Assembly (NCBI GenBank): GCA_026184775.1
Contig: JANCYW010000005.1
Coordinates: 458,501-522,500, forward strand
Reading direction: 5' to 3'
Origin: Cyanidium caldarium
Taxonomy: Eukaryota > Rhodophyta > Bangiophyceae > Cyanidiales > Cyanidiaceae
Length of the DNA: 64,000 bases
The notes below the pieces were generated by a model. The model saw only the letters and a list, made by a program, of their open reading frames with translations, had not been told where the DNA came from and searched no databases. Below are positions 55,434-64,000 of the stretch, piece after piece (the first letter of the stretch is position 1; each line of letters opens with the position of its first letter). The position numbers and the translations under genes were made by a program.

Positions 55434-58400
55434 TTATGGCTCGTCGAACGCACTCGGCAACAGCCTCCGCCTCGGACGGCGCTGTTGCTGCTCGTCGCGC
55501 AGGCGTTTCAGGCCCTCCAGCACGCCGTAATAAAGCAGACGGTATTGCGTGCAGGTCAGCACCATATTCCAACGTTGTGCCCGCAGTTGCAGCACCAGCT
55601 GCGGTATCTCCTCGGCCATATCCGCGGTGAGCAGATTGTTATGACTGCTGCTGCTGCTGCTGCTGCTGCTGCTACGGTCTCGGCGCCCGCTCATAGGCGT
55701 GCCCGACGGCAGCATACGGCGTCGCGCCCGCTCCAGCGCCAGGTGGATGGCGATCCAGGTGCCGCTGCGACCGATGCCCGCGCTGCAATGCACCACCACC
55801 GGCCCGTAACGGGATCGGTCGGCGACCTGGTCGCGCTTTGCGGCCGCCGCACCCTGTCGCTGCTGCTGCTCGCCGTATATTCGCCGGGCCTCGGCCACGT
55901 ACTCCATCATCTGCAGCAACGGCAGCGGCGAATCGGGCGCGCCGTGATCCGGCCAGCCAGTGTAATGGAGGTGCAGCAGGCGCCAGGTGTCGCCCACGCG
56001 GCACATCGGCGGCGCATCCTGCCCATCGAGATCGCCTGCATAGGGCACGGCGCGTCGAATCTCCACTTGCCGCAACACCAACGGCGGCGACGGCAGCGGT
56101 GGAGTGGTGCGCGCGGCTGCCGCCTCGGCCTCCAACCCGGTCGGCGACGGCGGCGGCGGCGGCGGCGGCGGCAAACGCGTGATGCGCACGTCGTACGCCC
56201 CGAACCGCCCGTCCCGCAGGTAGTCGGCGCTCTTCTCGCATCCGTCCTCCACAAAATTCGCCAGCATCACAACACACACCACGCGCCGCTCGGCGACCAT
56301 GTGCCAAAAGTCGCGCTCGCCGTGCCTATTGCGAATGGGACCCTGCGTCGCGATGTAGGCCTCGCGGCGACTGTTGGGCACGGCGCCGTGAATCCAGCTC
56401 GCATTGATATAGTCAGATTGCGGCAGGTGCGTGGTATCCACCGCGGCGGTGGAGGCGCCTGGCGGGCAACAGGTGTTGGCAGCGCCGCGGTCGTTCGCTC
56501 CCTCCTCCTCGGGCGGTTGCACCTCCAGCAATTGCACTCGAGTGCGCTCGAACGGCAACACGTTCTGGTAGCGGTTCTTGTCCACATTGTCCGCCCGGGT
56601 GGCCGACTCAAAACTGCCACCGGCCGTGAGCCTCTGTTTCTCGCCCCGTCTCTGCAGCGAGGCGAACTGCTCGGCAAAGCCGTCGGTCCAGGCGTCGGCC
56701 CGCGACGATGCCGGTGTCTGGCGGACGGCTGCGGCTACCGCCGCCGAGCGACGTTTGGCAGCATCGCTGGTGGCGGCGGCGGCGGCGGCGGCGGCGCGTC
56801 GTGCCGGGCTCTGGAATAAGCGCAACACCCGCGCGCCAAACCGCTTGTGATGGGAGCGGCTGGCGGGCGTCGCCGCTGCTGGGGTGCGGGCAGCTGCTGC
56901 CGCCGGTGCGGCATCGACGGGCGCACACGCCTGCATGGGCGACCCGGGCGACGCATCGGGCGTCGACGCCGTGTCATCCACCACGGCGGTCGTGGCCGAG
57001 ACACGCTCCAGGCGCTGCACCACCTCTTGCAGACGCTCGATCAGCCGTGACCATTCCGCGGGTGACGGCCCGCCACCACCACCACCAGCACTGCCGTTGG
57101 AGCGACCGGACGTCGAGCCGCCCGCTCGAGTCCCTGCTGTCGGTGCGGTCTCCGGCGCGCCACCGAGTCGGCGGATGCCCGATTTGGCGCTCTCAAAAAC
57201 GCGCGCCACCGCCGACGTCGGCCCGTGCATCACCGAGCGCTTGGAGTCGCGGCTGCGTTTGCGGTCGCGGCACGCGGGACGCGCACGGTCGCGCGACGAA
57301 TCGGACGGTGCCGTTTCTGCCGCCTCCACCTGTTCGGTGCCCTCCGGTGGCTCCATGCGCCACGGCTCGGACGTCTCCGGCATCGATGGCACCGCTTTCG
57401 GTGGCCCCGCGTCCGCCTCTTGCGCCATACGCTCTATATGCACCGAAGACACCGACGCCGCGGACATGAGCGCCTCGTCCTCGGCTGCCTTGTCGCCCAG
57501 CACGCCCTCGATGGACAAGCGTGACGGGTCTTGGTCGGTGCGCGACGTCTTGGACGAGCGCGCCTGCCCATCGACGTCCGGTTCGTATTCATCGCTGGGC
57601 AGCGTGGTCGTGGCGATGCTGGTGGACCATCGCGTCCGCTCCGATTGCAGCGAGCTGTTGCGGCCGATGGTGCTGGCGCGGCTGTCGGTGCCCGGCGCCT
57701 CGGAGGCGCCGGTCGACGGTGTCGCGGAGCTTGGGCGAAACAGGCCCGCCAGCTGCTGCGCGGCCTCACGGCGAGCGGCCTCCGGTCTCATCGACGCGGT
57801 CGGTGCCGTCGTCGCCGCGGCTGCGGTGGGCGAGAGGTGCAAATCACGGAGCATTCGCGAGCCGCCGCCCAGTGAGGAGGCGATGGAGTGCGGTGCCTCG
57901 TTCCCATCGTCCCAGGCATCGTCTTCGTCGTCGCGGTCGATTGTCTCTCGCCGATTTCCCGAATCTGCCGCCGCGGCCATCGGGTGACCATGGCGCGCCG
58001 ACAGGGCGCCAGCGCGATCGCGTTTGCCCGTGCATGCCGCGGTCGACCGGTTGCCCGGCTCGGCCATCGAGCGCGATCGCTGCGGTTCCACGCCGCGCAC
58101 TCCATCATCGCGCGGCAGCATGTCGCTGTGATGGCGTCGCAGCTCGTCGCTGCCAAGGAGCTGCGCAAACGCCTCGGCGGCAGCGCGGCTGCCGCCCACC
58201 GCCGGCGCCATGACCGGCACCAGCTCGGCAGAGGAAGCTCGTCGATGTCGCTCATCGCTCGGGGACACGGTCGCATCCATCGATCGGTCGGCGGTCGGCG
58301 AGACACTGCCCTCGGAGACGGTATCCAGCAGTTCGGCGGTGCGACCACGTTTGCACACGTCGCGGTCCGAGTCGCTGTCGTCCGCCACCGGCGGCAGCTC

Positions 58401-59012
58401 GAACGAGGCACGGGAGTCGGGCAGCGGCGCGCGCCATCGGCCATCTTCGGTAGGTCTGCTGGCTGGTGTGGCTGTGGCGGTCGCCGACTCGTGAGCGGCG
58501 GTCGGCATCACTCCGGACAGGTTCAGCAGCGACTCGGGGGGATAGGCGGCGGTGGGCGTGGGCGCCGTCGAGCCACTGATGTCCATAACGCCACCACCAC
58601 CGCCGCTGCCGTGCACCGGCGCCACATGCAACCCGTACGATGCTGGCACCATCGAGTTGGGCGCATCGACGTACCATGTGGAGTAGTCTCGCGTCGCCAG
58701 ACAGCTACCGTCGAAAGTGCGACCCGGTGCCGGCGTCGCCTCGATCAAGTTGTGTTCGGACCCCAACCGTGATCGCTCCAACGGCCGCAGCTCCGTGCCC
58801 GCGCTCACTGCCGACAAGTCCAGCGCGCCGTCGCCGCCCGCCGTGCTCGTCTCCGCGGGTGTGATTGGGGCGCCCTCCGACCGCGGCGGCCGCGCCTCGG
58901 CAGCACCCGTTCTCTCCGGAGACGGCTGCACACAGCGCTCCGACCTGGTCGTTGTCGTGCCATCTTCCGGCGATCGCGTCTGCTCCTCCTCACCGGACGC
59001 GGAATCCGGCAT
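55434..59012 (-). CDS. Classical protein tyrosine phosphatase with a long disordered N-terminus
   Basis: An 1192-residue protein. The first ~780 residues are Ser/Ala/Arg/Glu-rich and disordered. The C-terminal ~390 form a tyrosine-specific PTP domain: pTyr loop NRYQNVLPFERTRV, substrate-side DYINASWIHG, ATQGPIRNRHGERDFWHMV, WPD loop YTGWPDHGAPDSPL, catalytic P-loop VVHCSAGIGRSGTW (Cys and Arg of HCx5R intact) and Q-loop CTQYRLLYYGVLEGL. Loops are inflated by poly-Pro/Ala and poly-Ser inserts. It should remove phosphate from phosphotyrosine proteins; localisation is unknown. Such classical PTPs are uncommon in algae, where dual-specificity enzymes dominate, so this is a notable member. ATG at 59012 starts the frame. 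Confidence 0.9.
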   Translation of the reverse strand: MPDSASGEEEQTRSPEDGTTTTRSERCVQPSPERTGAAEARPPRSEGAPITPAETSTAGGDGALDLSAVSAGTELRPLERSRLGSEHNLIEATPAPGRTFDGSCLATRDYSTWYVDAPNSMVPASYGLHVAPVHGSGGGGGVMDISGSTAPTPTAAYPPESLLNLSGVMPTAAHESATATATPASRPTEDGRWRAPLPDSRASFELPPVADDSDSDRDVCKRGRTAELLDTVSEGSVSPTADRSMDATVSPSDERHRRASSAELVPVMAPAVGGSRAAAEAFAQLLGSDELRRHHSDMLPRDDGVRGVEPQRSRSMAEPGNRSTAACTGKRDRAGALSARHGHPMAAAADSGNRRETIDRDDEDDAWDDGNEAPHSIASSLGGGSRMLRDLHLSPTAAAATTAPTASMRPEAARREAAQQLAGLFRPSSATPSTGASEAPGTDSRASTIGRNSSLQSERTRWSTSIATTTLPSDEYEPDVDGQARSSKTSRTDQDPSRLSIEGVLGDKAAEDEALMSAASVSSVHIERMAQEADAGPPKAVPSMPETSEPWRMEPPEGTEQVEAAETAPSDSSRDRARPACRDRKRSRDSKRSVMHGPTSAVARVFESAKSGIRRLGGAPETAPTAGTRAGGSTSGRSNGSAGGGGGGPSPAEWSRLIERLQEVVQRLERVSATTAVVDDTASTPDASPGSPMQACAPVDAAPAAAAARTPAAATPASRSHHKRFGARVLRLFQSPARRAAAAAAAATSDAAKRRSAAVAAAVRQTPASSRADAWTDGFAEQFASLQRRGEKQRLTAGGSFESATRADNVDKNRYQNVLPFERTRVQLLEVQPPEEEGANDRGAANTCCPPGASTAAVDTTHLPQSDYINASWIHGAVPNSRREAYIATQGPIRNRHGERDFWHMVAERRVVCVVMLANFVEDGCEKSADYLRDGRFGAYDVRITRLPPPPPPPPSPTGLEAEAAAARTTPPLPSPPLVLRQVEIRRAVPYAGDLDGQDAPPMCRVGDTWRLLHLHYTGWPDHGAPDSPLPLLQMMEYVAEARRIYGEQQQRQGAAAAKRDQVADRSRYGPVVVHCSAGIGRSGTWIAIHLALERARRRMLPSGTPMSGRRDRSSSSSSSSSSHNNLLTADMAEEIPQLVLQLRAQRWNMVLTCTQYRLLYYGVLEGLKRLRDEQQQRRPRRRLLPSAFDEP
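55638..55672 (-). repeat. CTG trinucleotide run (poly-Ser in the tyrosine phosphatase)
   Basis: A CTG run on the + strand encoding consecutive serines, inserted between the P-loop and the Q-loop of the phosphatase domain. Its position inside a catalytic fold, rather than in a linker, is unusual. Confidence 0.8.
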
Positions 59013-59352
59013 GCCCGGCGTTGCGGCGACGCTCCCCCGACCGGCCTTTCAAAACCGGCCCCGCCGCGTACTCGATCTCACCGCGCCCACCACGCCATCC
59101 AGTCCGTCAACGCTCGCGTTACAATGACGGGTTGCGTGCGCCTTGAGTGAAGCGGACACCCCTCGGGCTACTCGGTCGCCAAGCGAGTGTCTGGCGTCGG
59201 CTCCCGTACGGAGACACGGCGGTTGCTGCGCCCGTCGGACGTGGGTGTTCGAGCGCCCGTCCACCACCGCCGCGAAGGCGATGGGGGGCGCGCGTGCGCG
59301 CGGATTTCTCGCGTGAGGGTCGCCACGAAAGGCGACCACTGCCTTCATCGCC
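59013..59352. promoter_or_regulatory. Divergent region between the phosphatase and the methyltransferase
   Basis: These 340 bp carry two divergent promoters. I see no gene, repeat or clear promoter element. Confidence 0.35.
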
Positions 59353-60498
59353 ATGAACAGCCTGTTGTTGCGCTGGGGCACGGCGTTGTTAGAGGGCAAC
59401 CGATTACCGGACTGGGTGGTGCGGGCTGGTATTCGGCGCTTGTTGCGCGAGCGGCTGCGGGAGTTGCAGCAGGCCGATCCTGCTGCAGCTACCGACGACG
59501 ATGCGCCCGCCGCTTCCTCGCCGGTTGCGTCGCCGGTGGAGGCGATGGCGGAGCGGGTGGAGGCGTTCGTGCGCGATCTGAACCGACGTTCCCGCATCGC
59601 CGAGCAGACTGATGCCGCCAACCGGCAGCACTACGAGTTGCCCACCGAGTTTTTCGGTCTGGTGCTCGGGCCGCGGCTGAAGTATTCGTGTGCCTACTAT
59701 GTGCGCGGATCGCGCACCTCGTTGGCCGGGGCGGAGGAGGCGATGCTGCAGCTGTACTGTGAGCGGGCGGAGCTGGAAGACGGGCAGACGGTGCTGGACC
59801 TGGGGTGTGGGTGGGGCTCACTGACTCTATTTTTGGCGGAGCGGTATCCGCACATGCGTATTGTGGCGTTGAGCAACTCCAAGACGCAGCGCCTACGTAT
59901 CGAGGAGCAGCTGGCGGAGCGCGGGGTGTCCATCGGGCGCCACGGCCGTGTGCAAGTCATCACGGCGGACATCAACGACTGGCCGGGCCTGGAGGAGGGC
60001 AGCACGCCGGTCACGTTTGACCGCATTGTGAGCGTGGAAATGTTCGAGCACGTGAAGCAGTACGGGATGTTGATGCAGCGGTTGTCGCAGTGGCTCAAGC
60101 CGCACGGCCGCGGCAAACTGTTTGTGCACATTTTCGTGCACCGCAGCGTGCCGTACCACTTTGAGAGCGAGGGCGACGACAACTGGATGGGCCGCCACTT
60201 TTTCAGCGGCGGCGTGATGCCCAGCGATCACCTGCTGTTGCGTTTTCAGGAGCATCTGCTGCTGGAGCGGCAGTGGGCCGTCAGCGGGTTGCACTACGCG
60301 CAGACTGCCGAAGATTGGCTGCACAATCTGGACGACAACATCCGACCTGTGCGACGTCTGCTGCAGGAGACGTACGGCGCCGAGGCGGTGCGGTGGGAGG
60401 CGTACTGGCGCACGTTCTTTATGGCCTGTGCAGAGCTGTGGGGTTTCGACGGCGGCAACGAGTGGTACGTCTCGCATTACCGCTTTGCGGCACGGTGA
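59353..60498 (+). CDS. Cyclopropane-synthase-like SAM methyltransferase (CNMT-like)
   Basis: A 381-residue methyltransferase of the CFA-synthase/coclaurine N-methyltransferase superfamily. [20 protein letters not shown] and [20 protein letters not shown] open the core. The AdoMet loop [19 protein letters not shown] is near residue 147. Then follow [48 protein letters not shown] and the C-terminal [14 protein letters not shown]. The HRSVPYHFE segment and MFEHVKQY resemble the CNMT-like branch found in algae and bacteria more than true cyclopropane synthases, so the acceptor may be an amine or small molecule rather than a lipid. It is the second member of this superfamily in the window, unlike the fusion at 19766-22765. 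Confidence 0.88.
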   Translation: MNSLLLRWGTALLEGNRLPDWVVRAGIRRLLRERLRELQQADPAAATDDDAPAASSPVASPVEAMAERVEAFVRDLNRRSRIAEQTDAANRQHYELPTEFFGLVLGPRLKYSCAYYVRGSRTSLAGAEEAMLQLYCERAELEDGQTVLDLGCGWGSLTLFLAERYPHMRIVALSNSKTQRLRIEEQLAERGVSIGRHGRVQVITADINDWPGLEEGSTPVTFDRIVSVEMFEHVKQYGMLMQRLSQWLKPHGRGKLFVHIFVHRSVPYHFESEGDDNWMGRHFFSGGVMPSDHLLLRFQEHLLLERQWAVSGLHYAQTAEDWLHNLDDNIRPVRRLLQETYGAEAVRWEAYWRTFFMACAELWGFDGGNEWYVSHYRFAAR

Positions 60499-60568
60499 GA
60501 AAAGGTTGCGGATATCGAGCAACGAGGCGAGATGTGAAGGTAAAGAGCCGAACAGGTCCGGTGCATCC

Positions 60569-61675
60569 TCAAATTCGGGAGGCGGGCGCGTCAGGCGGAT
60601 ACACCACGGCGGCGGCATAGCTGACGGAGCTGTCGCGCACGTCTTCACAACGGGACGACTGCGCGTACCGCACAAAGCGAATGGTGCAGGGATCGGAGGC
60701 GGCGGCGGCGGCCGTCGCCAGCGCATGTAACAGCACCGCGATCGGGTGTCGTCCGCAAATGGTATTGCCGGTGGCCTGCTGATACTGGCGGTACGCCTCG
60801 GGCACGCCGCTCTCAATGGCCCGCATACCTTTCATATCCAGCTGTTGAATGTATTCGTGTAGCGGCGTACCGTGACGCTGGCGCTCGCGTCCCTCGACGT
60901 CGTCCCCGCCACGCGTATATCCGAAACGCTGTCCCCAGTGACAGAAATCGCTGGACACCACGAACAGCGTGCGCGGCTGCTGCACGTACTCGGCGAGCGC
61001 CCGGCCGACGCGCTCCTCCATGGCCGCCGACAGCGCCCCGACCATGACGGGCACCACGCGCACCCGCTGCAGGTGGCCGCGAAAGGCGTGCGCTACATAC
61101 GGCAAGTGCATCTCGATGGAGTGCTCGTGCTCGTCCATGCCCTGGCTCATCCACCGGAACAGCTCCGGGTGCTGCTGCGTCAGGCGCTGGGTCACCGCGA
61201 CGTCCACCGGCAGATCGCCTAGCGGCGTGCGCAACGCGGACGCACCCGACACAGCACAGTTCTGCAAGTACACGTGGTGCGACGGCCCCAACACCCACAC
61301 CTGGTCGTACGCCTCGGCGCTCACAAAGCGATACGCATAAGCCGCCGTCGGCCCCGAATAAGCATATCCCGCGTGCGGGGCGATGAGCGCCTTCACTCTG
61401 GTATTCACGAGCACGACCTGTTCCGACGGCGCGCTGCCGTTGCAGTTCAGGGACGAACGGTCGTCGTCGTTGCCAGCATCGTCCGGCGCATCGACAGTGA
61501 CTCCAGTCACCGGGGCACTGCGCGCCTCGGCCAACCACCCCTCCAACTGCGCCTGCAGCGTCCCCGCGTCCGCCGCGTACCAACTGCCGGCGTGATACGC
61601 CTCCCGTGCTGCATACGTGGACGCGGACGATTTCATGGCGTGCGGCGACTTGATGACCTCAGCGTCCTCTGACAT
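60569..61675 (-). CDS. MEMO1: MEMO1 family protein
   Basis: A 368-residue MEMO1 protein. Family landmarks: YHAGSWYAADAGTLQAQL, LIAPHAGYAYSGPTAAYAYR with the first metal-site His, LGPSHHVYL with the second, and NTICGRHPI, whose Cys corresponds to the third ligand position. EHEHSIEMHLPYVAHAF and VVSSDFCHWGQRFGY complete the fold. Human MEMO1 is 297 residues; the extra length is an acidic insert near residue 60 and a Gly/Arg-rich loop near 255. MEMO1 belongs to the extradiol-dioxygenase-like fold and binds copper or iron; its exact activity is debated. The (CAC) repeat at 61681-61710 lies just upstream of the ATG. Confidence 0.93.
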   Translation of the reverse strand: MSEDAEVIKSPHAMKSSASTYAAREAYHAGSWYAADAGTLQAQLEGWLAEARSAPVTGVTVDAPDDAGNDDDRSSLNCNGSAPSEQVVLVNTRVKALIAPHAGYAYSGPTAAYAYRFVSAEAYDQVWVLGPSHHVYLQNCAVSGASALRTPLGDLPVDVAVTQRLTQQHPELFRWMSQGMDEHEHSIEMHLPYVAHAFRGHLQRVRVVPVMVGALSAAMEERVGRALAEYVQQPRTLFVVSSDFCHWGQRFGYTRGGDDVEGRERQRHGTPLHEYIQQLDMKGMRAIESGVPEAYRQYQQATGNTICGRHPIAVLLHALATAAAAASDPCTIRFVRYAQSSRCEDVRDSSVSYAAAVVYPPDAPASRI

Positions 61676-61902
61676 TCAACACCACCACCACCACCACCAC
61701 CACCACCGTGTGCACGGTGTGCAGCGGCCCGCAACGCCTCCCGTGCGGGAAGGCACACACGCGTGCGACCGTCTCAGACGAGAAGCGGAGACGGCGAGCG
61801 CGTGGGCGACCCTTCTGTGTGGACCGGCATGACGTCGGCCAAAACAAGCGCACGTCTGGGTATATACGTCCAAGGCCTTCCCGTCCTTCGTTCGTGTCTA
61901 GG
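61676..61902. promoter_or_regulatory. Divergent promoter region with CAC repeat and TATA-like element
   Basis: These 227 bp separate MEMO1 and the Ima1-like gene. A CAC triplet repeat spans 61681-61710, only a few bases from the MEMO1 start. A TATATAC element at about 61860-61866 lies 37-43 bp upstream of the Ima1-like ATG, a TATA-box-like spacing if the leader is very short. Confidence 0.5.
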
Positions 61903-63549
61903 ATGGGTGTTGCGACAGTGGCGGCGGCACCTCCTCGAAAGTGCCACTTTTGTGGCAAGCCGTGGCACTCTGCCGGTCGTCGGCGGTCGTGGCTACCTGG
62001 GACGTCCCGAGCCGAGGGCTCGCTGAACCGCCCAAGCGAACCGGTTTCGAGTCTCATCTGTGGTGTGTGCGGCGGCTATAACGGGTTCGACGACAGCTCG
62101 CCCACCGGCTACGATGCGCAGTGGGAGCGAGTGCTGGCGGCGAGCGCCGCGACGCGGTCGGGGAACGTGTGCCGAAGCGCAGCGTCTGCAGCGACTGCGC
62201 CCTCCGCTTTGGGCCCTTTTCCGTCCGCCACCCCGGTGATATGTCAGCGGTGCACGCAGAATCAGGAGCGCTGGCGCAGTGCCCGCGCGGCGCTGTTGCC
62301 GGAGGACACGCCGGCGGATAGCCACCCCACGGCGATGCATGTGCGACATCAGCTGGCGGCCATCGAGCACGAGTATCAGCTGTGTGGTCGGTGTCAGAGT
62401 GCGGCTGCCGAGCGCATTGCTCAGTGTGACGAGGCGGTGCGTCGGTGGTTCATGGCACAGCGATTGGAGGCATCGCGGCAGCGCGTCTTGTCCCCGGAGG
62501 CATGGGGAGTGCGGAGTCGCGGTCGGCGCCTGTCGTGGTCGACATGGATGCGGACCGTTGTGAAAGGGAGTTTGTGGATGCTGCACCTGCTGACGGTCAT
62601 CAAGAGTGGCGCTCGGGGTGCATCCCCCTCTTCCGACGCGTTTCTGTCGGGGCAGCGCACCCGGATGTCGTGCGTCCTGTTGGTGGTTTCGCTGCTGCTG
62701 CACGGAGCCTGGTTACTGCGGCGCGCGTGGAGTGGCATGCCACCACGGGACACCGCCAGAAGCGCTTCGGTGGAGGGTCTCGGCGAGCCGCCACCCGAAC
62801 ACGCAATCGTGCGAGCGTTCGCCGACGGCATGCATCTGCAGCGAGCACCCGAGCGACATCGCCGGAGGCGCCCGGCGGGCGTCGCGGCTCGTCTGCTCTC
62901 CCGTAAGCGTGAGCGCACCAGCGCCACGTCGACACCTCAGTGCGCCCCAACGTTACCGGAAACGATATCCCTGGGCAGTGCGGTGCAGTCCACGGCGCTG
63001 GTGCTGTTGCATCTGCTCATCGCAGTCGGGAGGCAGTACGGCAGGTACGACACGGAGGGGTACGGCGTTATCGCCGGCCTGTTCCTGGCGCTACGGTGGC
63101 AGCCGTCGAGTCCGACCTCTTATCCGGCTCGCGCGGCGTCGGTGGTCACGGAGATGTTGTACGTGCTGGCGCTGCTACGTCTGATGCGTCGCCAGCTACA
63201 AGCGGTGCATGCGTGGCGGCTGGCGACGGAGCGGTCGCAGCATCTGGTGGAGCCGTGGCCGGTGCCCGTCAAAACCAGATGGCCTCATGGTGATTCAACG
63301 GTGCCGGACCCCTGGGCGGTGGCGGTGCACGTGGCGTGGCTGCTGTGCGCGGCGGCGTTGCTCCTGTTGCGACTGCTAGCGCACCGACGGACGCTGCGGC
63401 ACCTGCTGCACGGCGCGTCGCTCTGGGCGCGCGGCAATCTGTTGTCCGTACCGCTGCCGCTGCCGCGCGGGGAATACCTGGTGCTGGCGTTGATGGGCCT
63501 GCTGCTGTGGATGTCCGGCGCGAGCCAGCGCGCGCGCACCCTCAGATGA
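61903..63549 (+). CDS. Ima1/TMEM201 (SAMP1)-like inner nuclear membrane protein
   Basis: A 548-residue protein. The N-terminal domain has four Cys pairs arranged as in the Ima1 N-terminal domain: CHFCGKPWH, CGVCGGYNGFD, CQRCTQNQ and CGRCQSAAAERI. CxxCxxxNGFD and CxxCxxNQ are typical of this zinc-binding unit. Several membrane segments follow: WMLHLLTVI, CVLLVVSLLLHGAWLL, VLLHLLIAVG, VIAGLFLAL, MLYVLALLRL, AWLLCAAALLLLRLLA and LVLALMGLLLWM. Fungal Ima1 and animal TMEM201 sit in the inner nuclear membrane and help link the nucleus to the cytoskeleton. Membership in red algae would be unexpected. The ATG at 61903 is preferred; the open frame extends upstream to 61708. Confidence 0.75.
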   Translation: MGVATVAAAPPRKCHFCGKPWHSAGRRRSWLPGTSRAEGSLNRPSEPVSSLICGVCGGYNGFDDSSPTGYDAQWERVLAASAATRSGNVCRSAASAATAPSALGPFPSATPVICQRCTQNQERWRSARAALLPEDTPADSHPTAMHVRHQLAAIEHEYQLCGRCQSAAAERIAQCDEAVRRWFMAQRLEASRQRVLSPEAWGVRSRGRRLSWSTWMRTVVKGSLWMLHLLTVIKSGARGASPSSDAFLSGQRTRMSCVLLVVSLLLHGAWLLRRAWSGMPPRDTARSASVEGLGEPPPEHAIVRAFADGMHLQRAPERHRRRRPAGVAARLLSRKRERTSATSTPQCAPTLPETISLGSAVQSTALVLLHLLIAVGRQYGRYDTEGYGVIAGLFLALRWQPSSPTSYPARAASVVTEMLYVLALLRLMRRQLQAVHAWRLATERSQHLVEPWPVPVKTRWPHGDSTVPDPWAVAVHVAWLLCAAALLLLRLLAHRRTLRHLLHGASLWARGNLLSVPLPLPRGEYLVLALMGLLLWMSGASQRARTLR

Positions 63550-63570
63550 TCCTGCACATGTTTTACGCTG

Positions 63571-63590
63571 CACACACACACACACACACA
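63571..63590. repeat. CA dinucleotide run between convergent genes
   Basis: A (CA)10 run inside the 54-bp gap between the stops of the Ima1-like and ankyrin genes. Confidence 0.85.
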
Positions 63591-63603
63591 AACATTTTCG
63601 GGT

Positions 63604-64000
63604 CTAGTCACCGTAGTAGTCGGCATTGTCGCGCGCGGGCGACAGGCCGGCACTCGGGGCGGTCGCTCGTGCGGCCGACCAACCCATCTCGGCGACCGAC
63701 CGGCTGCCGCTCATCCAACTTTGCGCCGCGGCAACCGCCTGCTCGCGCATTTTGTCACCCGCTGCCGACTCCAAATACACCGCCGTCTCCGGATGCCGGA
63801 AGCGGATCGCCTCCTGCAGCGGCGTGCTACCCCAGCGGTCGCGCGCAGACACATCGGCACCGGCGGCGATCAGCAGGCGCGCCACCTCCACGTTGCCCTC
63901 AGCCGCCGCCAGATGCAGCGCGGTGCGCTGGTCGTAATCGGCCTGACACACGTCGATACCCTCGTCGATAAACGCCTGTACCGCGGGCAGATCGCCGCGC
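63604..64000 (-). CDS. Ankyrin-repeat protein, C-terminal end (5' part outside window)
   Basis: The frame is open from the right edge to a TAG at 63604. It encodes about 131 residues: DEGIDVCQADYDQRTALHLA, AAEGNVEVARLLIAAGADVS and RDRWGSTPLQEAIRFRHPET are consecutive ankyrin repeats, followed by an Ala/Ser-rich tail ending NADYYGD. The GxDVCxADYDxRTALHLAA pattern is the kind often found at the C-terminus of multi-domain enzymes, channels or glutaminase-like proteins, so the visible part says little about the whole protein. It converges on the Ima1-like gene with 54 bp between stops. Confidence 0.8.
   Translation of the reverse strand, partial: RGDLPAVQAFIDEGIDVCQADYDQRTALHLAAAEGNVEVARLLIAAGADVSARDRWGSTPLQEAIRFRHPETAVYLESAAGDKMREQAVAAAQSWMSGSRSVAEMGWSAARATAPSAGLSPARDNADYYGD

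Noticed and set aside
5180-57000. Triplet runs as a disease-like expansion or mobile repeat
   Set aside because: They are in frame, short and spread over many unrelated genes; simple codon-run drift in GC-rich DNA explains them.
1-64000. tRNA genes, including permuted tRNAs known from cyanidiophytes
   Set aside because: GTTCGA-type B-box look-alikes were found only inside coding regions without a matching acceptor stem or D arm; a covariance-model search allowing permutation would be decisive.

Overview
This window looks like gene-dense nuclear DNA from a unicellular photosynthetic eukaryote. The best fit is an acidophilic cyanidiophyte red alga, possibly a GC-rich Cyanidium-like lineage; that placement is inference, because no database search was possible. 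It is eukaryotic: gamma-COP, exocyst Sec6, RNA polymerase II subunits RPB3 and RPB11, SSU-processome proteins UTP5 and UTP13, RFC, cytosolic ribosomal proteins eL13, eL34 and uS9, and a mitochondrial carrier. It is photosynthetic: a cyanobacterial-type chloroplast sensor kinase, the ferredoxin-thioredoxin reductase variable chain, an organellar RsfS/Iojap, a cyanobacterial-like MutS and a small thylakoid-type membrane protein. All recognisable genes read as single uninterrupted frames, so introns appear rare or absent. The DNA is very GC-rich and full of in-frame serine, glycine, alanine and threonine homopolymers.

I call 34 genes, two of them cut by the window edges. Left third (1-25.3 kb): an SPX protein end, the sensor kinase CSK, gamma-COP, a Sen1-like helicase, MutS, a TVP38/TMEM64 (VTT) protein, Sec6, a DUF1365 protein facing a fused FAD-oxidase/cyclopropane-synthase gene, a DUF218 protein and FTRV. 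Middle (25.8-48 kb): an armadillo-like tail-anchored protein, an amino-acid transporter, a weak small gene, RsfS, RPB11, UTP5, eL34, a YHM2 citrate/oxoglutarate carrier, a large PPR protein, UTP13, RPB3 and an RFC small subunit. Right (48-64 kb): an LMBRD2-like protein, a coiled-coil protein, eL13, uS9, an RRM protein, the small thylakoid-type protein, a classical tyrosine phosphatase, a second cyclopropane-synthase-like methyltransferase, MEMO1, an Ima1/TMEM201-like protein and the end of an ankyrin protein.

Layout: gene orientation alternates at 27 of 33 junctions. Convergent 3' ends lie 16-271 bp apart or overlap outright (20 nt between gamma-COP and Sen1, 4 nt between LMBRD2-like and its neighbour), so facing mRNAs should overlap. 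Divergent starts share short promoter regions that often hold CA/TG or CG tracts, and several starts follow pyrimidine-rich leaders. No transposon, viral remnant, CRISPR array, tRNA or rRNA gene was recognised.

The most interesting locus is 18.4-22.8 kb. There a DUF1365 gene and a fused amine-oxidase-like/cyclopropane-synthase gene sit tail to tail, the same three parts that commonly cluster in bacterial lipid-modification operons. A second member of the same methyltransferase superfamily lies at 59.4 kb.
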